DNA from: Propionibacteriaceae bacterium P6A17
GTDB lineage: Bacteria; Actinomycetota; Actinomycetes; Propionibacteriales; Propionibacteriaceae
Assembly: GCA_000619965.1 (NCBI GenBank)
Contig: JHVD01000012.1
Location: 31,274 to 95,273, forward strand
Reading direction: 5' to 3'
Length of the DNA stretch: 64,000 nucleotides
This document shows, piece after piece, positions 10,505-18,893 of this stretch. The position numbers and the translations under genes were made by a program. Position 1 is the stretch's first letter. Each line of letters opens with the position of its first letter. The notes under the pieces are model-generated. The model was not told the origin of the DNA. It did not search any database and was given only the letters and a program-made list of their open reading frames with translations.

Positions 10505-11578
10505 ATGTACTACGACCGGCGAATTGTCTCGGATGGCGCTGCGGGGTTGGAGGGCCTCAAAGGAGATGTCACCTTCGGGCAGGCCAAGTCCGAGCCAAGT
10601 CTTCGAGTCGTGCAGAACGGTGATGGTGGCAAGCTCTACGGCAACATCATCGGCAACCATGAGGAGTTCAGCGGCAAGCTCGCTGACCTGCTCATTGCCA
10701 CCGAGAGACTTCTCGGCAACGCGGAAGCCAACGTGCGGAGCACCATTCGGCTGTACGACGACAACGAGCAGTCGAATCTTGACGAACTCCGCGAGTTGTG
10801 GGGAGCGCTCGAGATGGAGCAGGGGATGCAGCCAATCGGTCCCGCCCCCGCGGGTACCGTCACCGCGAACGAGGACTGGTGGCGGCGATCATTGTGGGAG
10901 CTCTATCCCGGGAGCCGTTTCGACCACCGGATCTTCGACGTCCTCAACTGGCCGGACTACCTGTCCATTTCTTGGTGGGCCCGCCAACTGATCAGTCTCA
11001 TTGCCAAGCCTTTGCTGGGTGGCCAAGACCCTTGGACCTTCATCTGGGACTGGATCGGTGGCGACTGGGAAGCCGTTGAGGAAGCGGCGTTCCACTGGGG
11101 TCAGATGGGCAGCTACTACGCCGACATGTCCGAAGAACTTGAGCTGCGCATGCAGCACATGTTCTCGGGTTGGTATGACTCTGAGGCTGCCACGGCGTCC
11201 GGTGAGTACTTTCGCGTCGTGGCCGAGGCACTCGCTTCCGTGCAAGAGCCCATGGCCGATCTGGACGCGAAGTACCTAGCGGTTGCCGTGTCTTCCTACG
11301 GCTTCTGTCAAGCGCTCTGGAGTCTTGTCGACGCCTTGGTGGATGCCGCCATTGCTGCCAAGCTGCTCGGGATCACGTTCGTGGAGGCGCTGGCCGCGCC
11401 GTTCACGGGTGGAGCCACGGCAGCCACTGGCATGGTCACGCTCATCATGGGCATCATTGAAACGGTCTCGGCAGCTTGGGGCGCGATGATGGTGGTCGTG
11501 AATGGCTTCTTGGGTATCGGTGGATTGCTGGGGGCCAATCTCCGGCAGATCGAATGGGTGACGCTTCCGGAAGGGTGA
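10505..11578 (+). CDS. Putative type VII secretion (ESX/WXG-like) substrate-type protein
   Basis: 357 aa, no assigned family with certainty. The N-terminal ~100 residues are helical and resemble EspC/ESX-type domains. Residues about 180-240 form a second WXG-like helical segment (DWEAVEEAAFHWGQMG... FSGWYDSEAA). The C-terminal ~90 residues are hydrophobic and Gly/Ala-rich with two or three possible membrane helices. There is no recognisable toxin or enzyme domain. GC content and codon choice look lower than in the neighbours (judged by eye), suggesting acquired DNA. It is followed after 6 bp by another accessory gene. The T7SS link is inference from shape and motifs. Confidence 0.6.
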   Translation: MYYDRRIVSDGAAGLEGLKGDVTFGQAKSEPSLRVVQNGDGGKLYGNIIGNHEEFSGKLADLLIATERLLGNAEANVRSTIRLYDDNEQSNLDELRELWGALEMEQGMQPIGPAPAGTVTANEDWWRRSLWELYPGSRFDHRIFDVLNWPDYLSISWWARQLISLIAKPLLGGQDPWTFIWDWIGGDWEAVEEAAFHWGQMGSYYADMSEELELRMQHMFSGWYDSEAATASGEYFRVVAEALASVQEPMADLDAKYLAVAVSSYGFCQALWSLVDALVDAAIAAKLLGITFVEALAAPFTGGATAATGMVTLIMGIIETVSAAWGAMMVVVNGFLGIGGLLGANLRQIEWVTLPEG

Positions 11579-11584
11579 TGAGCG

Positions 11585-12046
11585 ATGTCAGGTCCTGCGA
11601 TGAACCCCATGGCAGCGAAGTTCATGGGTGGTGCGAAGTTCCGTGAGCAGCTGCGTGATGCCCTGCTCGACAAAGCAGCGAAGACCGACGATCCTGCGTA
11701 TGCTGCCCGTCTGAGGGAGGTGGCCGACGGACGTCGTCCCCTGCGTACCTTGATGCACGATCCCGCATTCGCAGCCGAGATGCAGCCGGAGCCTGTCGAT
11801 CAGGCAGCGGATCATCCATTGGCCGACCTGCTCGGCGACGCGAAGGAAGTCGCGGCGCAGGTGAATGATCGGCTGCGCGCGCAGGGAGTGACTCCGCCTT
11901 CTGCGGAGGAAGCGAAGGCGATGTGGGGAGAGGCACAGGCGCTGCGCGAACAGAGCGAAGCGGTCGTGCGCGAGGAGAACCTCACTGGCTGGGGAGGGAG
12001 CGTGGAGCGCCTCGAGTGGGCGGCAAAGCCCCAACGAGACCGCTGA
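11585..12046 (+). CDS. Hypothetical protein, partner of the WXG-like gene
   Basis: 153 aa, soluble, charged and mostly helical, with no signal peptide or membrane segment. Some Pro and Ala-rich linkers lie around residue 65. No family recognised. It starts 6 bp after the WXG-like gene, so the two are likely co-transcribed; a chaperone or partner role is possible but only a guess. Lower GC than the surroundings by eye. Confidence 0.6.
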   Translation: MSGPAMNPMAAKFMGGAKFREQLRDALLDKAAKTDDPAYAARLREVADGRRPLRTLMHDPAFAAEMQPEPVDQAADHPLADLLGDAKEVAAQVNDRLRAQGVTPPSAEEAKAMWGEAQALREQSEAVVREENLTGWGGSVERLEWAAKPQRDR

Positions 12047-12082
12047 CCCCCCGCGGCTCAGGTCACGCTCGAGGGGCAGGAG

Positions 12083-12622
12083 TCAGCGACCGGTCGGGCG
12101 TCCCCTCTGGGCGTCGAGGATGCGCTGGTGCACCTCCTCCAACGGTTCGGCGACCATGTGGGCCAAGAGCTGACGGGGTTGGTGGCCGTTGCTCGTGAAC
12201 CTCAGCGAGGGCATCCGTCCCAGACGGAGTTCGGTGCGAGTCGAGATCAGCGGCCAGGACTCCGCCGGACGCCTGCCGGGTGCTGCGGGGAACTCGAGTG
12301 TGCTCTCCGTGATGGTGAGCGCGACCGTGGATTCCAAGAGCTGGCGGTGATCGGACCCGGCTCGGGACTGCCGGACGAGCCACCAAGCGAGCACTGCGAT
12401 GAGCCCGAAGAATGCGGTCGCCATCACGCCGGCGAGCACGTCGTCGCGTGTGCGCTCCGTCGAAGGTTGGAGGAGCAGTGCGATCAGAGAGAAGAGGCTC
12501 AAGGCGGTGAAGGTCACGACACCCGCCCAGCCCAGCATCCGGGAAAGCTTGAGCGAGGCGGCGGCGGACTTTGTCACGGAATCGCGAAGTCGCACATCGT
12601 GGGGCAATCCGTCAGCCTGCAT
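12083..12622 (-). CDS. Two-TM membrane protein, paralogue of the gene at 13018
   Basis: 179 aa. Two membrane helices (about residues 30-52 and 64-86) are followed by a soluble domain containing TLEFP...AESWPL and LGRMPSLRFTS. The same motifs occur in the protein encoded at 13018-13596, so the two are paralogues flanking glbO. The start overlaps the end of glbO by 11 bp, with GAGGA just before the ATG, which suggests coupling. Function unknown; the soluble part looks like a small PH-like or bPH-type fold, which is a guess. Confidence 0.7.
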   Translation of the reverse strand: MQADGLPHDVRLRDSVTKSAAASLKLSRMLGWAGVVTFTALSLFSLIALLLQPSTERTRDDVLAGVMATAFFGLIAVLAWWLVRQSRAGSDHRQLLESTVALTITESTLEFPAAPGRRPAESWPLISTRTELRLGRMPSLRFTSNGHQPRQLLAHMVAEPLEEVHQRILDAQRGRPTGR

Positions 12623-13007
12623 CGGCGTCCTCGGGGGCGTTGATCATGAACTGCGCCGCGCGCACCAAGTACTCGCGGAGCTGGTGGTCGTCGTCGGGGG
12701 AGAGCCCGAGGGTGTCGCAGGCGTTGGACATGTGTCTCACCCAGCGCTCGGCCTGCGTCGGCGTCACTCGAAACGGCGCGTGACGCATCCTGAGTCGGGG
12801 GTGTCCCCGGGTCTCGCCGTACGTCTTCGGGCCGCCCCAGTACTGCTCGAGGAAGAGCCTCAGGCGCTCCTCGGCAGGCCCGAGGTCCTCCTCCGGGTAC
12901 ATGGCGCGCAGCGGCGGATCGCCGGCGACGCCCCGGTAGAACTCGCGTACCAGCTTCTCGAAGGTGGGGCGGCCGCCGACACGGTCGTAGAAGGTCTCCT
13001 CGGACAT
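12612..13007 (-). CDS. glbO: Truncated haemoglobin, group II (trHbO)
   Basis: 131-aa 2-on-2 globin that binds haem and O2/NO in the cytoplasm. Seen: FYDRVGG at the start, Tyr37 at the CD1-like position (MYPEED), proximal His76 in RMRHAPFRV, and Trp88 (ERWVRHM), the G8 Trp typical of group II. Length is usual for the family. The start ATG lies 7 nt after TAGTCT, so the mRNA is probably leaderless. It sits between two paralogous membrane protein genes on the same strand. Confidence 0.93.
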   Translation of the reverse strand: MSEETFYDRVGGRPTFEKLVREFYRGVAGDPPLRAMYPEEDLGPAEERLRLFLEQYWGGPKTYGETRGHPRLRMRHAPFRVTPTQAERWVRHMSNACDTLGLSPDDDHQLREYLVRAAQFMINAPEDADAG

Positions 13008-13014
13008 GGCGCCC

Positions 13015-13020
13015 AGACTA
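13015..13020 (-). promoter_or_regulatory. -10 box TAGTCT, leaderless start of glbO
   Basis: On the minus strand TAGTCT ends 7 nt before the glbO ATG (13007). It overlaps the end of the upstream gene, whose stop is at 13018. Confidence 0.5.
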
Positions 13021-13596
13021 TCCGACGTCGTCCCGCGGCCCGTGCTTCGCAGCGGCAGCCTGCGCCTCCATCTGCCGTCTCCGTGCCTGCGTGATCCGCT
13101 GCTCGATCTCCGCGAGGTGCACGTCGACGGCGGACTGCGGGATGGGGCGTGACCGGCGTCCGGGGCTGGTGAACACCATGGCTCGCAAGCGCCCGAGCGA
13201 GCTGTGCATGCGCACCTCGCTGAGCGGCCACGATTCGGCGCCGACGATGCCCGGCAGCTCGGGAAACTCGAGCGTGGCGCCGGTCAGGGTGAGGACCGTG
13301 TCCGCCTCCACCGCCTTGCGCATGCGCGATCCGTTGCCCGTGGCGCGGGCAATGCCGTAGCCGACGAAGCTCATGAAGGCGATGAAGGCGGTGGCAGCGG
13401 CGAAGCTCCCCCACTCGGACAGTGGCAGCTGCCAGACCCGCATGCGGATGAGCGACACGATGCCCATGGCCACCATCAAGCCCAGGGCGACGCAGCTCAC
13501 CCAGCCCACCAAGTGGTAGACGAAGAGGCGCAGCAGCAGCCGTTCGCGGAGCCGAGGCTCCAGGCGGACTATGTAGGGGGTGTCGTCGGCGGTCAT
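13018..13596 (-). CDS. Two-TM membrane protein, paralogue of the gene at 12083
   Basis: 192 aa with two membrane helices (about residues 25-48 and 60-80), then a soluble domain with TLEFPELPG, AESWPLSEV and LGRLRAMVFTS and a charged, Ala-rich C-terminal tail. It shares the domain and motif order with the protein at 12083-12622. The start MTADDTPY is chosen because TATCCT lies 7 nt upstream; a longer in-frame reading is available but lacks a signal. Function unknown. Confidence 0.7.
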   Translation of the reverse strand: MTADDTPYIVRLEPRLRERLLLRLFVYHLVGWVSCVALGLMVAMGIVSLIRMRVWQLPLSEWGSFAAATAFIAFMSFVGYGIARATGNGSRMRKAVEADTVLTLTGATLEFPELPGIVGAESWPLSEVRMHSSLGRLRAMVFTSPGRRSRPIPQSAVDVHLAEIEQRITQARRRQMEAQAAAAKHGPRDDVG

Positions 13597-13603
13597 GGCG
13601 CAC

Positions 13604-13609
13604 AGGATA
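13604..13609 (-). promoter_or_regulatory. -10 box TATCCT, leaderless start of the 13018 gene
   Basis: On the minus strand TATCCT ends 7 nt before the ATG at 13596. It is divergent from the TetR promoter about 55 bp away. Confidence 0.45.
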
Positions 13610-13640
13610 GCCCTGCGCGGATGCATGTCACCGCGCATGC

Positions 13641-13654
13641 TGCACACTCGTGCA
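13641..13654. promoter_or_regulatory. Inverted repeat, candidate regulator site
   Basis: TGCAC-actc-GTGCA lies between the two divergent promoters, upstream of the TetR gene -10 box. Possible binding site; unproven. Confidence 0.3.
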
Positions 13655-13662
13655 GTTGGCTG

Positions 13663-13672
13663 TACGATCGTA
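13663..13672 (+). promoter_or_regulatory. Palindrome TACGATCGTA over the TetR gene promoter
   Basis: A perfect 10-bp palindrome. Its left part TACGAT (13663-13668) is also a good -10 box 6 nt before the GTG start at 13675, so a repressor bound here would block the promoter. TetR autoregulation is the likely reading, but the palindrome is short. Confidence 0.45.
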
Positions 13673-13674
13673 TC

Positions 13675-14298
13675 GTGTCTGATGACGACCGCACTTCGAA
13701 GGCCAGGCTCCGCGACGCAGCACTCGCGCTCGTCGCCGAGGGCGGCACGCTCAGCGCGCGGACCGTGGCCGAGCGCGCCGGGGTCACCCCGGGGTTGATC
13801 CGTCACCACTTCGGCTCGATGGCCGGACTCCAGCGGGCGTGCGACGAGCACGTCGCGCGGGTCGTCGTCGAGGCCAAGGGGGAGGCCATCGCCGCCGGGG
13901 GAGGCGTGGATGTGATGGCCGCGCTGCGCGAGACGGGGCAGCAGCGGTTGATGGGATATCTCGCACGACGGCTGGGCTCCGGCAGCCCGGAGATCGACGA
14001 GCTGGTGGACACGCTCGCCGAGGACGCAGTCGGCTACCTCCGACAATCCATCGACGCAGGGCTCCTGCGGCCCGTCGACGACGTGGTGACGCTCGCACGC
14101 ATGCTCACGCTCTACTCGCTGGGATCGCTCGTCCTGCACGACCACCTCGAGCGGCTCCTCGACGTCGACGTGACCAGTCCCGATCTCGCCACCCAGCCCG
14201 GGGTGGCGCGCTACGTCGCCGTCCAGTTCGAGGTCTTCCGCGGACTGTTCACCGACGAGTTCCTCTCCACCATCGGTCCCCAACTCGGGAAGGAATGA
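13675..14298 (+). CDS. TetR-family transcriptional regulator
   Basis: 207 aa. N-terminal helix-turn-helix (about residues 10-55: LRDAALALVAEGG, TVAERAGVTPGLIRHHFGSM), then a ligand domain of the usual TetR length. The GTG start is preferred because the HTH begins 8 residues later and a -10 box lies 6 nt upstream. It is coupled to the ABC transporter genes that follow, whose substrate is likely its ligand; this is the usual arrangement for efflux operons. Confidence 0.9.
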   Translation: MSDDDRTSKARLRDAALALVAEGGTLSARTVAERAGVTPGLIRHHFGSMAGLQRACDEHVARVVVEAKGEAIAAGGGVDVMAALRETGQQRLMGYLARRLGSGSPEIDELVDTLAEDAVGYLRQSIDAGLLRPVDDVVTLARMLTLYSLGSLVLHDHLERLLDVDVTSPDLATQPGVARYVAVQFEVFRGLFTDEFLSTIGPQLGKE

Positions 14299-14300
14299 CC

Positions 14301-15185
14301 ATGACCGCCATCCAGCTCACGTCGCTGGTGAAGCACTACGGCAAGTTCGAGGCGCTCAAGGGCATCGATCTCGAGGTCCGCACGGGGGAGGTGTTCGGCT
14401 TCCTCGGCCCCAACGGGGCGGGCAAGTCCACCACCATCCGCGTGCTCCTCGACGAAATCCGCGCCACCTCGGGCACCGCGACGATCCTCGGCCTCGACTC
14501 GCGCCGGGACAGCGTGGAGGTGCACCGACGCATCGGCTACCTGCCGAGCGACCTCGCGTTGCATCCGAAGATGACTGGCCGCCAGATCCTGCGCTTTCTC
14601 GGCAAGCTGCGCGGGGGCGTGAGCGAGCGGCGCATCCAGCAGCTCGCGCAGCGGTTCGACGCCGACCTCACCAAACGCACCGGCGCACTCTCGAGCGGCA
14701 ACAGGCAGAAGGTGGGGCTCATCGCGGCGTTCATGCACGACCCAGAGTTGCTCATCATGGACGAGCCGAACGCCGGTCTCGACCCGCTCGTGCAGCACGA
14801 GTTCCATCAGCTCGTGCGCGAAACGGTCGAGGAGGGGCGTACCGTCTTCCTGTCGAGCCACACGCTCTCGGAGGTGCAGCGCGTCGCCGACCGCGTCGGG
14901 ATCATCCGTCACGGCGAGATGGTGGCGGTCCAGGACATTGCGGACATCCGCTCGGTGCGCAAGGTGTCGCTCCTGCTCGACCGCCCCGCAAACCATGCCG
15001 ACTTCGCAGGCATTCCGGGGGCGCGGGACGTCGTCGCCGCTGGCGCGCGGGTGGATCTCAGCTTCGACGGCGCCCTCGGCTCGTTGCTGGAGCAGGTGGG
15101 GCGCGAATATCGCGTCGTCGACGTGTCCGCCGCGGACGCGGATCTCGAGGAGGTCTTCCTCGCCTACTACCAGGACGCGCGATGA
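14301..15185 (+). CDS. ABC transporter ATP-binding protein (exporter type)
   Basis: 294 aa ABC-2 type ATPase: Walker A GPNGAGKST, signature LSSGNRQKV (a variant of LSGGQ), Walker B LLIMDEPNAGLDP, and switch His in SSHTLSEVQ. AAGGA lies 6 nt before ATG 14301; an ATG at 14295 overlapping the TetR stop is an alternative. It pairs with the permease downstream (4-bp overlap). Likely drug or lipid export controlled by the TetR regulator. Confidence 0.92.
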   Translation: MTAIQLTSLVKHYGKFEALKGIDLEVRTGEVFGFLGPNGAGKSTTIRVLLDEIRATSGTATILGLDSRRDSVEVHRRIGYLPSDLALHPKMTGRQILRFLGKLRGGVSERRIQQLAQRFDADLTKRTGALSSGNRQKVGLIAAFMHDPELLIMDEPNAGLDPLVQHEFHQLVRETVEEGRTVFLSSHTLSEVQRVADRVGIIRHGEMVAVQDIADIRSVRKVSLLLDRPANHADFAGIPGARDVVAAGARVDLSFDGALGSLLEQVGREYRVVDVSAADADLEEVFLAYYQDAR

Positions 15186-16816
15186 GGCTCGCTGCGGTGC
15201 TCGTACGGGACCTCGCCGGGCGTTGGAAGGGCGCGACGGTCATCGTCGTCACGATCTTCGCCATGATGCTGCTCGGGCTCGGCGTCTACGACTCGATGGA
15301 CCTCAGCATCTACGACACGCTCCCCGAAGCGCTGCGGCGCATCATGGGCATCCCCCTGGGCGCCTCTGCGGAGGTGCTGGCGTACAACGAGATGCTCAAC
15401 GCGATGGGCGCGCTCGCTGCCGCGGGCCTGGGCATCGCCGTCGGCGCCGATGTCGTCGCGGGAGAGGAACGACGGCGTACCCTCGGTCTGCTGCTGGCCC
15501 AGCCCGTCTCCCGGCTGGCTGCGGTGTGCTGCAAGGCACTGGTGGTGGTGCTGGTCGTCGGGGCGACGACCTTGGGTCTGTGGGGTGGGGCGCTGCTGTC
15601 GGCGGCCGTCATGGGCGCGGAGACGGGGGATGCCCACCTTGGAGCGTTGTGCGTGAGCCTCGGCGCGAACGCGCTGCTGCACGGAGCGCTCGCGTTCTGC
15701 GTGGCGACGATGACCGGCAACAAGTCGCTCGGCGCCGGGGTGGCCAGCGGGGTGCTGTTGGCGGGCTGGATCCTCGCGGGCCTCCTTCCGATGTGGCCTG
15801 ACTATGCCGATTGGGCGCGTTTCGTGCCGTACCGCTGGTTCAGCGTCCAGGAGGCGCTCGTCGACGGCCTCGACGCCGGCTGGCTTGTACTGCAGGTCGC
15901 CGTCGCCGTCGCCCTGCTGGTGGTGGGGATCGTCGTCTTCCCCGTCCGCGACCTGCGCACTGCTCCTTCCGCGACGTTGGCCGGGCGGCTGAGGGGCTTG
16001 CCGTGGCCGAGTCTCGGGCGGGGCCCGCGTGGCGCGTCGCTGTCGGCGCTCGCGTTTGCGCGCAGTGCGCCGCTCGTGTGGATCCTGGCCGCGACGTTGG
16101 GCCTCGGCATGGGCGTGGGCCTTGGGCCGGTCTACAGAACGATGGAGCCCGACTTGGCGCGCGTCACCGCGTCGGTGCCGGCCGAGTTCATGCAGCTCTT
16201 CGGAGCCGGCGACATGAGCACCCCGGAGGGGTTCTTCTGGGGCGAGACCATGGGGCTCGTCGCGCCGGCGTGCGTGCTCGCCGTGGCCGTAGCGGTGGCG
16301 GCCGGGCTGTTCGCGGAGGAGCGCGACGGCCGCCTCGGGCTGGTCCTGTCCACGCCGGTCGGGCGAGCGCGGGTCCTGGCAGCCACCGCCCGAGCCATGG
16401 TGCGGGCGACGACACTCGTCGCGGTGGCGACGGGGCTCGGGATGTGGGGTGCGTCGGTGCTGTTCGCGATCGACCTCGACCCGCTCCACATCGCCGGCGC
16501 GACGCTGCACCTGTTGGCCCTGGGCCTCGCGATCGGGGCGGCGGGCCTGCTCGTCGGTGCCGCGACGGGGGCGTCGCAGGTGGCGATGTGGACGGTCGTC
16601 GGCATCGGTCTGGCCGGACACTTCGGTGCCGCGATGCTCAGGCTGAGCCCGGACACCGCGTGGTGGTCGCACCTGTCGCCGTTCCACTACTACTCGAGCC
16701 TCGAGCCGCTGAAATACGGCGTCGACTGGGGGCACGTCGGGATCCTGCTGGCGGCCGCTGCGGTGGCGATCGCGGGTGCGTTCCCGCTGTACGCCAGGCG
16801 CGATCTCAGGGCCTGA
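15182..16816 (+). CDS. ABC-2 type exporter permease (duplicated, about 12 TM)
   Basis: 544 aa. Two similar halves (about residues 1-265 and 285-544), each with about six membrane helices and each opening with a short amphipathic stretch and a loop ending in ...EERRRTLGLLLAQPVSR and ...EERDGRLGLVLSTPVGR, so it arose by internal duplication. This layout resembles permeases annotated as polyketide or polyether antibiotic exporters. The substrate is unknown. Coupled to the ATPase gene by a 4-bp overlap. Confidence 0.88.
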   Translation: MRLAAVLVRDLAGRWKGATVIVVTIFAMMLLGLGVYDSMDLSIYDTLPEALRRIMGIPLGASAEVLAYNEMLNAMGALAAAGLGIAVGADVVAGEERRRTLGLLLAQPVSRLAAVCCKALVVVLVVGATTLGLWGGALLSAAVMGAETGDAHLGALCVSLGANALLHGALAFCVATMTGNKSLGAGVASGVLLAGWILAGLLPMWPDYADWARFVPYRWFSVQEALVDGLDAGWLVLQVAVAVALLVVGIVVFPVRDLRTAPSATLAGRLRGLPWPSLGRGPRGASLSALAFARSAPLVWILAATLGLGMGVGLGPVYRTMEPDLARVTASVPAEFMQLFGAGDMSTPEGFFWGETMGLVAPACVLAVAVAVAAGLFAEERDGRLGLVLSTPVGRARVLAATARAMVRATTLVAVATGLGMWGASVLFAIDLDPLHIAGATLHLLALGLAIGAAGLLVGAATGASQVAMWTVVGIGLAGHFGAAMLRLSPDTAWWSHLSPFHYYSSLEPLKYGVDWGHVGILLAAAAVAIAGAFPLYARRDLRA

Positions 16817-16818
16817 CC

Positions 16819-18237
16819 CTAGGGGGAGCCCGCAGGCTTCTCGACGAACGCCCGCCTCGCTTGTCGGCCGACGATGATGGCACGCCCGACGAGCGCCACG
16901 ACGACCGCCCAGCCCAGGACGTGCCACGCCAGCGACTGCGCGACGAAGATCGCGGAGACGGCGAACAGAATCGGCAGCAGGTACACGCAGGACCACTTGA
17001 TGTAGCCACCGAAGCTCGGCATTTCGACGCCCGAGGATTCGGCGACGGACTTGACCATGAAGTTGGGGCCGTTGCCGATGTAGGTCATCGCTCCGAAGAA
17101 CACGGCGCCGAGCGAGATCGCTGTCAGGTACAGCTCGGGCACACCGGGGTCGAACCCGATGCGGGGCTCGCCCGGCAACTGCGCGGCGATCGAGTAGAAC
17201 GTCGCGTAGGTGGGGGCGTTGTCGAGGAAGCTCGAGAGGCCACCAGTGATCCAGTAGAACGTCAGCTCGTTGAGCGGCAGCTTCGGCGCGATCTCCTCGA
17301 GATACTTCAGCGCGGGGATCATGGTGAGGAAGATGCCGATGAACAGCGCCGCCACCTCGAGGATCGGCGCCCACACGAACTTGTTGAGCTCGTAGCGCAC
17401 CTGGCGTGGGCCGAGCCACAGCGACGCCGCGGCAGCCGACAGCATGAGGATCTCGCGCAGGGGGACCCAGTCGAGCGGCGTGGCGTGTCCGGCCTCGATG
17501 GCATGCAAGTCGATCGACGGCGCGATGGCCACGGCCACGATGATGACGGCGAAGAACGCGAAGTTGATGCCCCCGTCGAGCCGCAGAGGCTCCTGGTGGG
17601 ACTTGTCGAAGCGCACCGCACTCGGGTTTTCGAGTCGGCGCATCTTGTGGTCGAGCGCGTTGTAGGTGAGCAGCAGCAGTGCCAGCACGACGAACCACTC
17701 GACGAACAGCCCGAAGGTCCACGTGAACGGCACGCCGCGCAGCATGCCGAGGAACAGGGGCGGGTCACCGAGTGGGGTGAGGAGTCCGCCGCAGTTGGCG
17801 ACGATGAAGATCGCGAAGATGATGGTGTGCGCCACCCGGCGGCGCTCCGAGTTGGTCTTCAACAGCGGCCGAATCAGCAGCATCGCTGCGCCCGTCGTGC
17901 CGATGAAGGAGGCGATCACGCCACCGATGGCGAGGAAGATCGTGTTGTTGCGGGGGCTCGCCTCGATGTCGCCGGCCAAGTGGATGCCGCCGGAGACGAT
18001 GAACAGCGACAGCAGCAGCGAGATGAACTGGAAGTACTCGAAGCCGGCGTGGACGACCGACGCGGGCTCACCTCCGACGATCATCCACGCCGCGACGGGC
18101 AGCCCCAGCGCGAGCGCCACGACGAGCTGATTGCGCGGCTTCTCCCAGTGGTGCGCCAGCGCGGGCACCAGCGGCAGGACCGCGATGCACAGGAGCATCA
18201 GCACGAAGGGAATCAGGCCCCAGGCCGGGATGATCAT
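16819..18237 (-). CDS. Sodium:proton antiporter-like membrane protein
   Basis: 472 aa with about 12 membrane helices, resembling the NhaD/CitMHS-type ion transporters. Conserved-looking stretches inside helices: FIGTTGAAMLLIRP, NCGGLLTPLGDPP, SSFLDNAPTYATF and TYIGNGPNFM. The T/N-rich re-entrant motifs and the Asp in FLDNAP fit Na+ and H+ exchange. RBS AGGAGGC before the ATG. A 34-nt hairpin lies in its leader. It converges with the ABC permease gene, with only 2 bp between stops and no terminator seen. Confidence 0.8.
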   Translation of the reverse strand: MIIPAWGLIPFVLMLLCIAVLPLVPALAHHWEKPRNQLVVALALGLPVAAWMIVGGEPASVVHAGFEYFQFISLLLSLFIVSGGIHLAGDIEASPRNNTIFLAIGGVIASFIGTTGAAMLLIRPLLKTNSERRRVAHTIIFAIFIVANCGGLLTPLGDPPLFLGMLRGVPFTWTFGLFVEWFVVLALLLLTYNALDHKMRRLENPSAVRFDKSHQEPLRLDGGINFAFFAVIIVAVAIAPSIDLHAIEAGHATPLDWVPLREILMLSAAAASLWLGPRQVRYELNKFVWAPILEVAALFIGIFLTMIPALKYLEEIAPKLPLNELTFYWITGGLSSFLDNAPTYATFYSIAAQLPGEPRIGFDPGVPELYLTAISLGAVFFGAMTYIGNGPNFMVKSVAESSGVEMPSFGGYIKWSCVYLLPILFAVSAIFVAQSLAWHVLGWAVVVALVGRAIIVGRQARRAFVEKPAGSP

Positions 18238-18251
18238 TGCGCCTCCTGGAC

Positions 18252-18285
18252 GGGAGTGCCGACGCCGTGTCGCGTCGACACTCCC
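18252..18285 (-). promoter_or_regulatory. Hairpin in the leader of the antiporter gene
   Basis: GGGAGTG (18252-18258) pairs with CACTCCC (18279-18285), and CGACGC (18260-18265) with GCGTCG (18272-18277), 13 bp in all with single-nt asymmetry. A TAGCCT -10 box at 18289-18294 on the minus strand places the transcript start near 18282, so the leader would open with this hairpin 15 nt before the start codon. It could stabilise or regulate the mRNA, or act as a second terminator for cysE. Confidence 0.4.
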
Positions 18286-18296
18286 AGCAGGCTACT

Positions 18297-18316
18297 CCTG
18301 ATGCGCCCGCATCAGG
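18297..18316 (-). terminator. Hairpin terminator of cysE
   Basis: CCTGATGC (18297-18304) and GCATCAGG (18309-18316) form a perfect 8-bp stem with a 4-nt loop, 10 bp after the cysE stop codon. Confidence 0.55.
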
Positions 18317-18325
18317 ACGCGAGGC

Positions 18326-18886
18326 TCACGCGATGACATCCCCTTCGTGCACCTTGCTCGGATGGCCGACGACGACGGCCCCCGCGGCGACGTCCTTCAC
18401 GACCAGAGCATTCGCGCCGATCTTGGCGTCGTCCCCGACGGTGATCGCGCCGATCACCTTGGCGCCCGCGCCGATCAGCACCCGGTTGCCGACGGTGGGG
18501 TGGCGCTTGAACCGCCCCCGCGCCCGGCCGCCGAGCGTGACCTGGTGGTACATGAGCACGTCGTCGCCGACCTCGGCGGTCTCGCCGATGACGACGCCCA
18601 TGCCGTGGTCGATGAAGAAGCGACGGCCGATCGTCGCGCCCGGATGGATTTCGATGCCGGTGAGGAATCGAGCAGCCTGGGAGATCGCACGGGCCAGCGG
18701 CTGCAGCGCCGGGGACTTGTACCAGAGCTTGTTGGCCACCCGGTAGGCCCACACGGCGTGCACGCCGGAGTAGAGGAGTGCAACTTCGAGCTTGCTGCGC
18801 GCGGCGGGGTCGTCGCGCATGGCGGCGTCGAGGTCCTCCTGGATGCGCTCCCACACCGAGCGCAGCAATCCCTTGTTGCTCGTCAT
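18326..18886 (-). CDS. cysE: Serine O-acetyltransferase
   Basis: Makes O-acetylserine from serine and acetyl-CoA, the first step of cysteine synthesis. 186 aa, a short bacterial form: helical N-terminus, then the left-handed beta-helix of hexapeptide repeats. Active-site segments seen: [45 protein letters not shown] and VVGHPSK. It follows cysK by about 10 bp but seems to have its own leaderless promoter. Confidence 0.95.
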   Translation of the reverse strand: MTSNKGLLRSVWERIQEDLDAAMRDDPAARSKLEVALLYSGVHAVWAYRVANKLWYKSPALQPLARAISQAARFLTGIEIHPGATIGRRFFIDHGMGVVIGETAEVGDDVLMYHQVTLGGRARGRFKRHPTVGNRVLIGAGAKVIGAITVGDDAKIGANALVVKDVAAGAVVVGHPSKVHEGDVIA

Positions 18887-18893
18887 GGGTGCA

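Noticed and set aside
15167..17722. Long minus-strand open frame across the ABC permease and the antiporter
   Set aside because: It crosses two well-supported genes in the wrong frame and has low-complexity composition.
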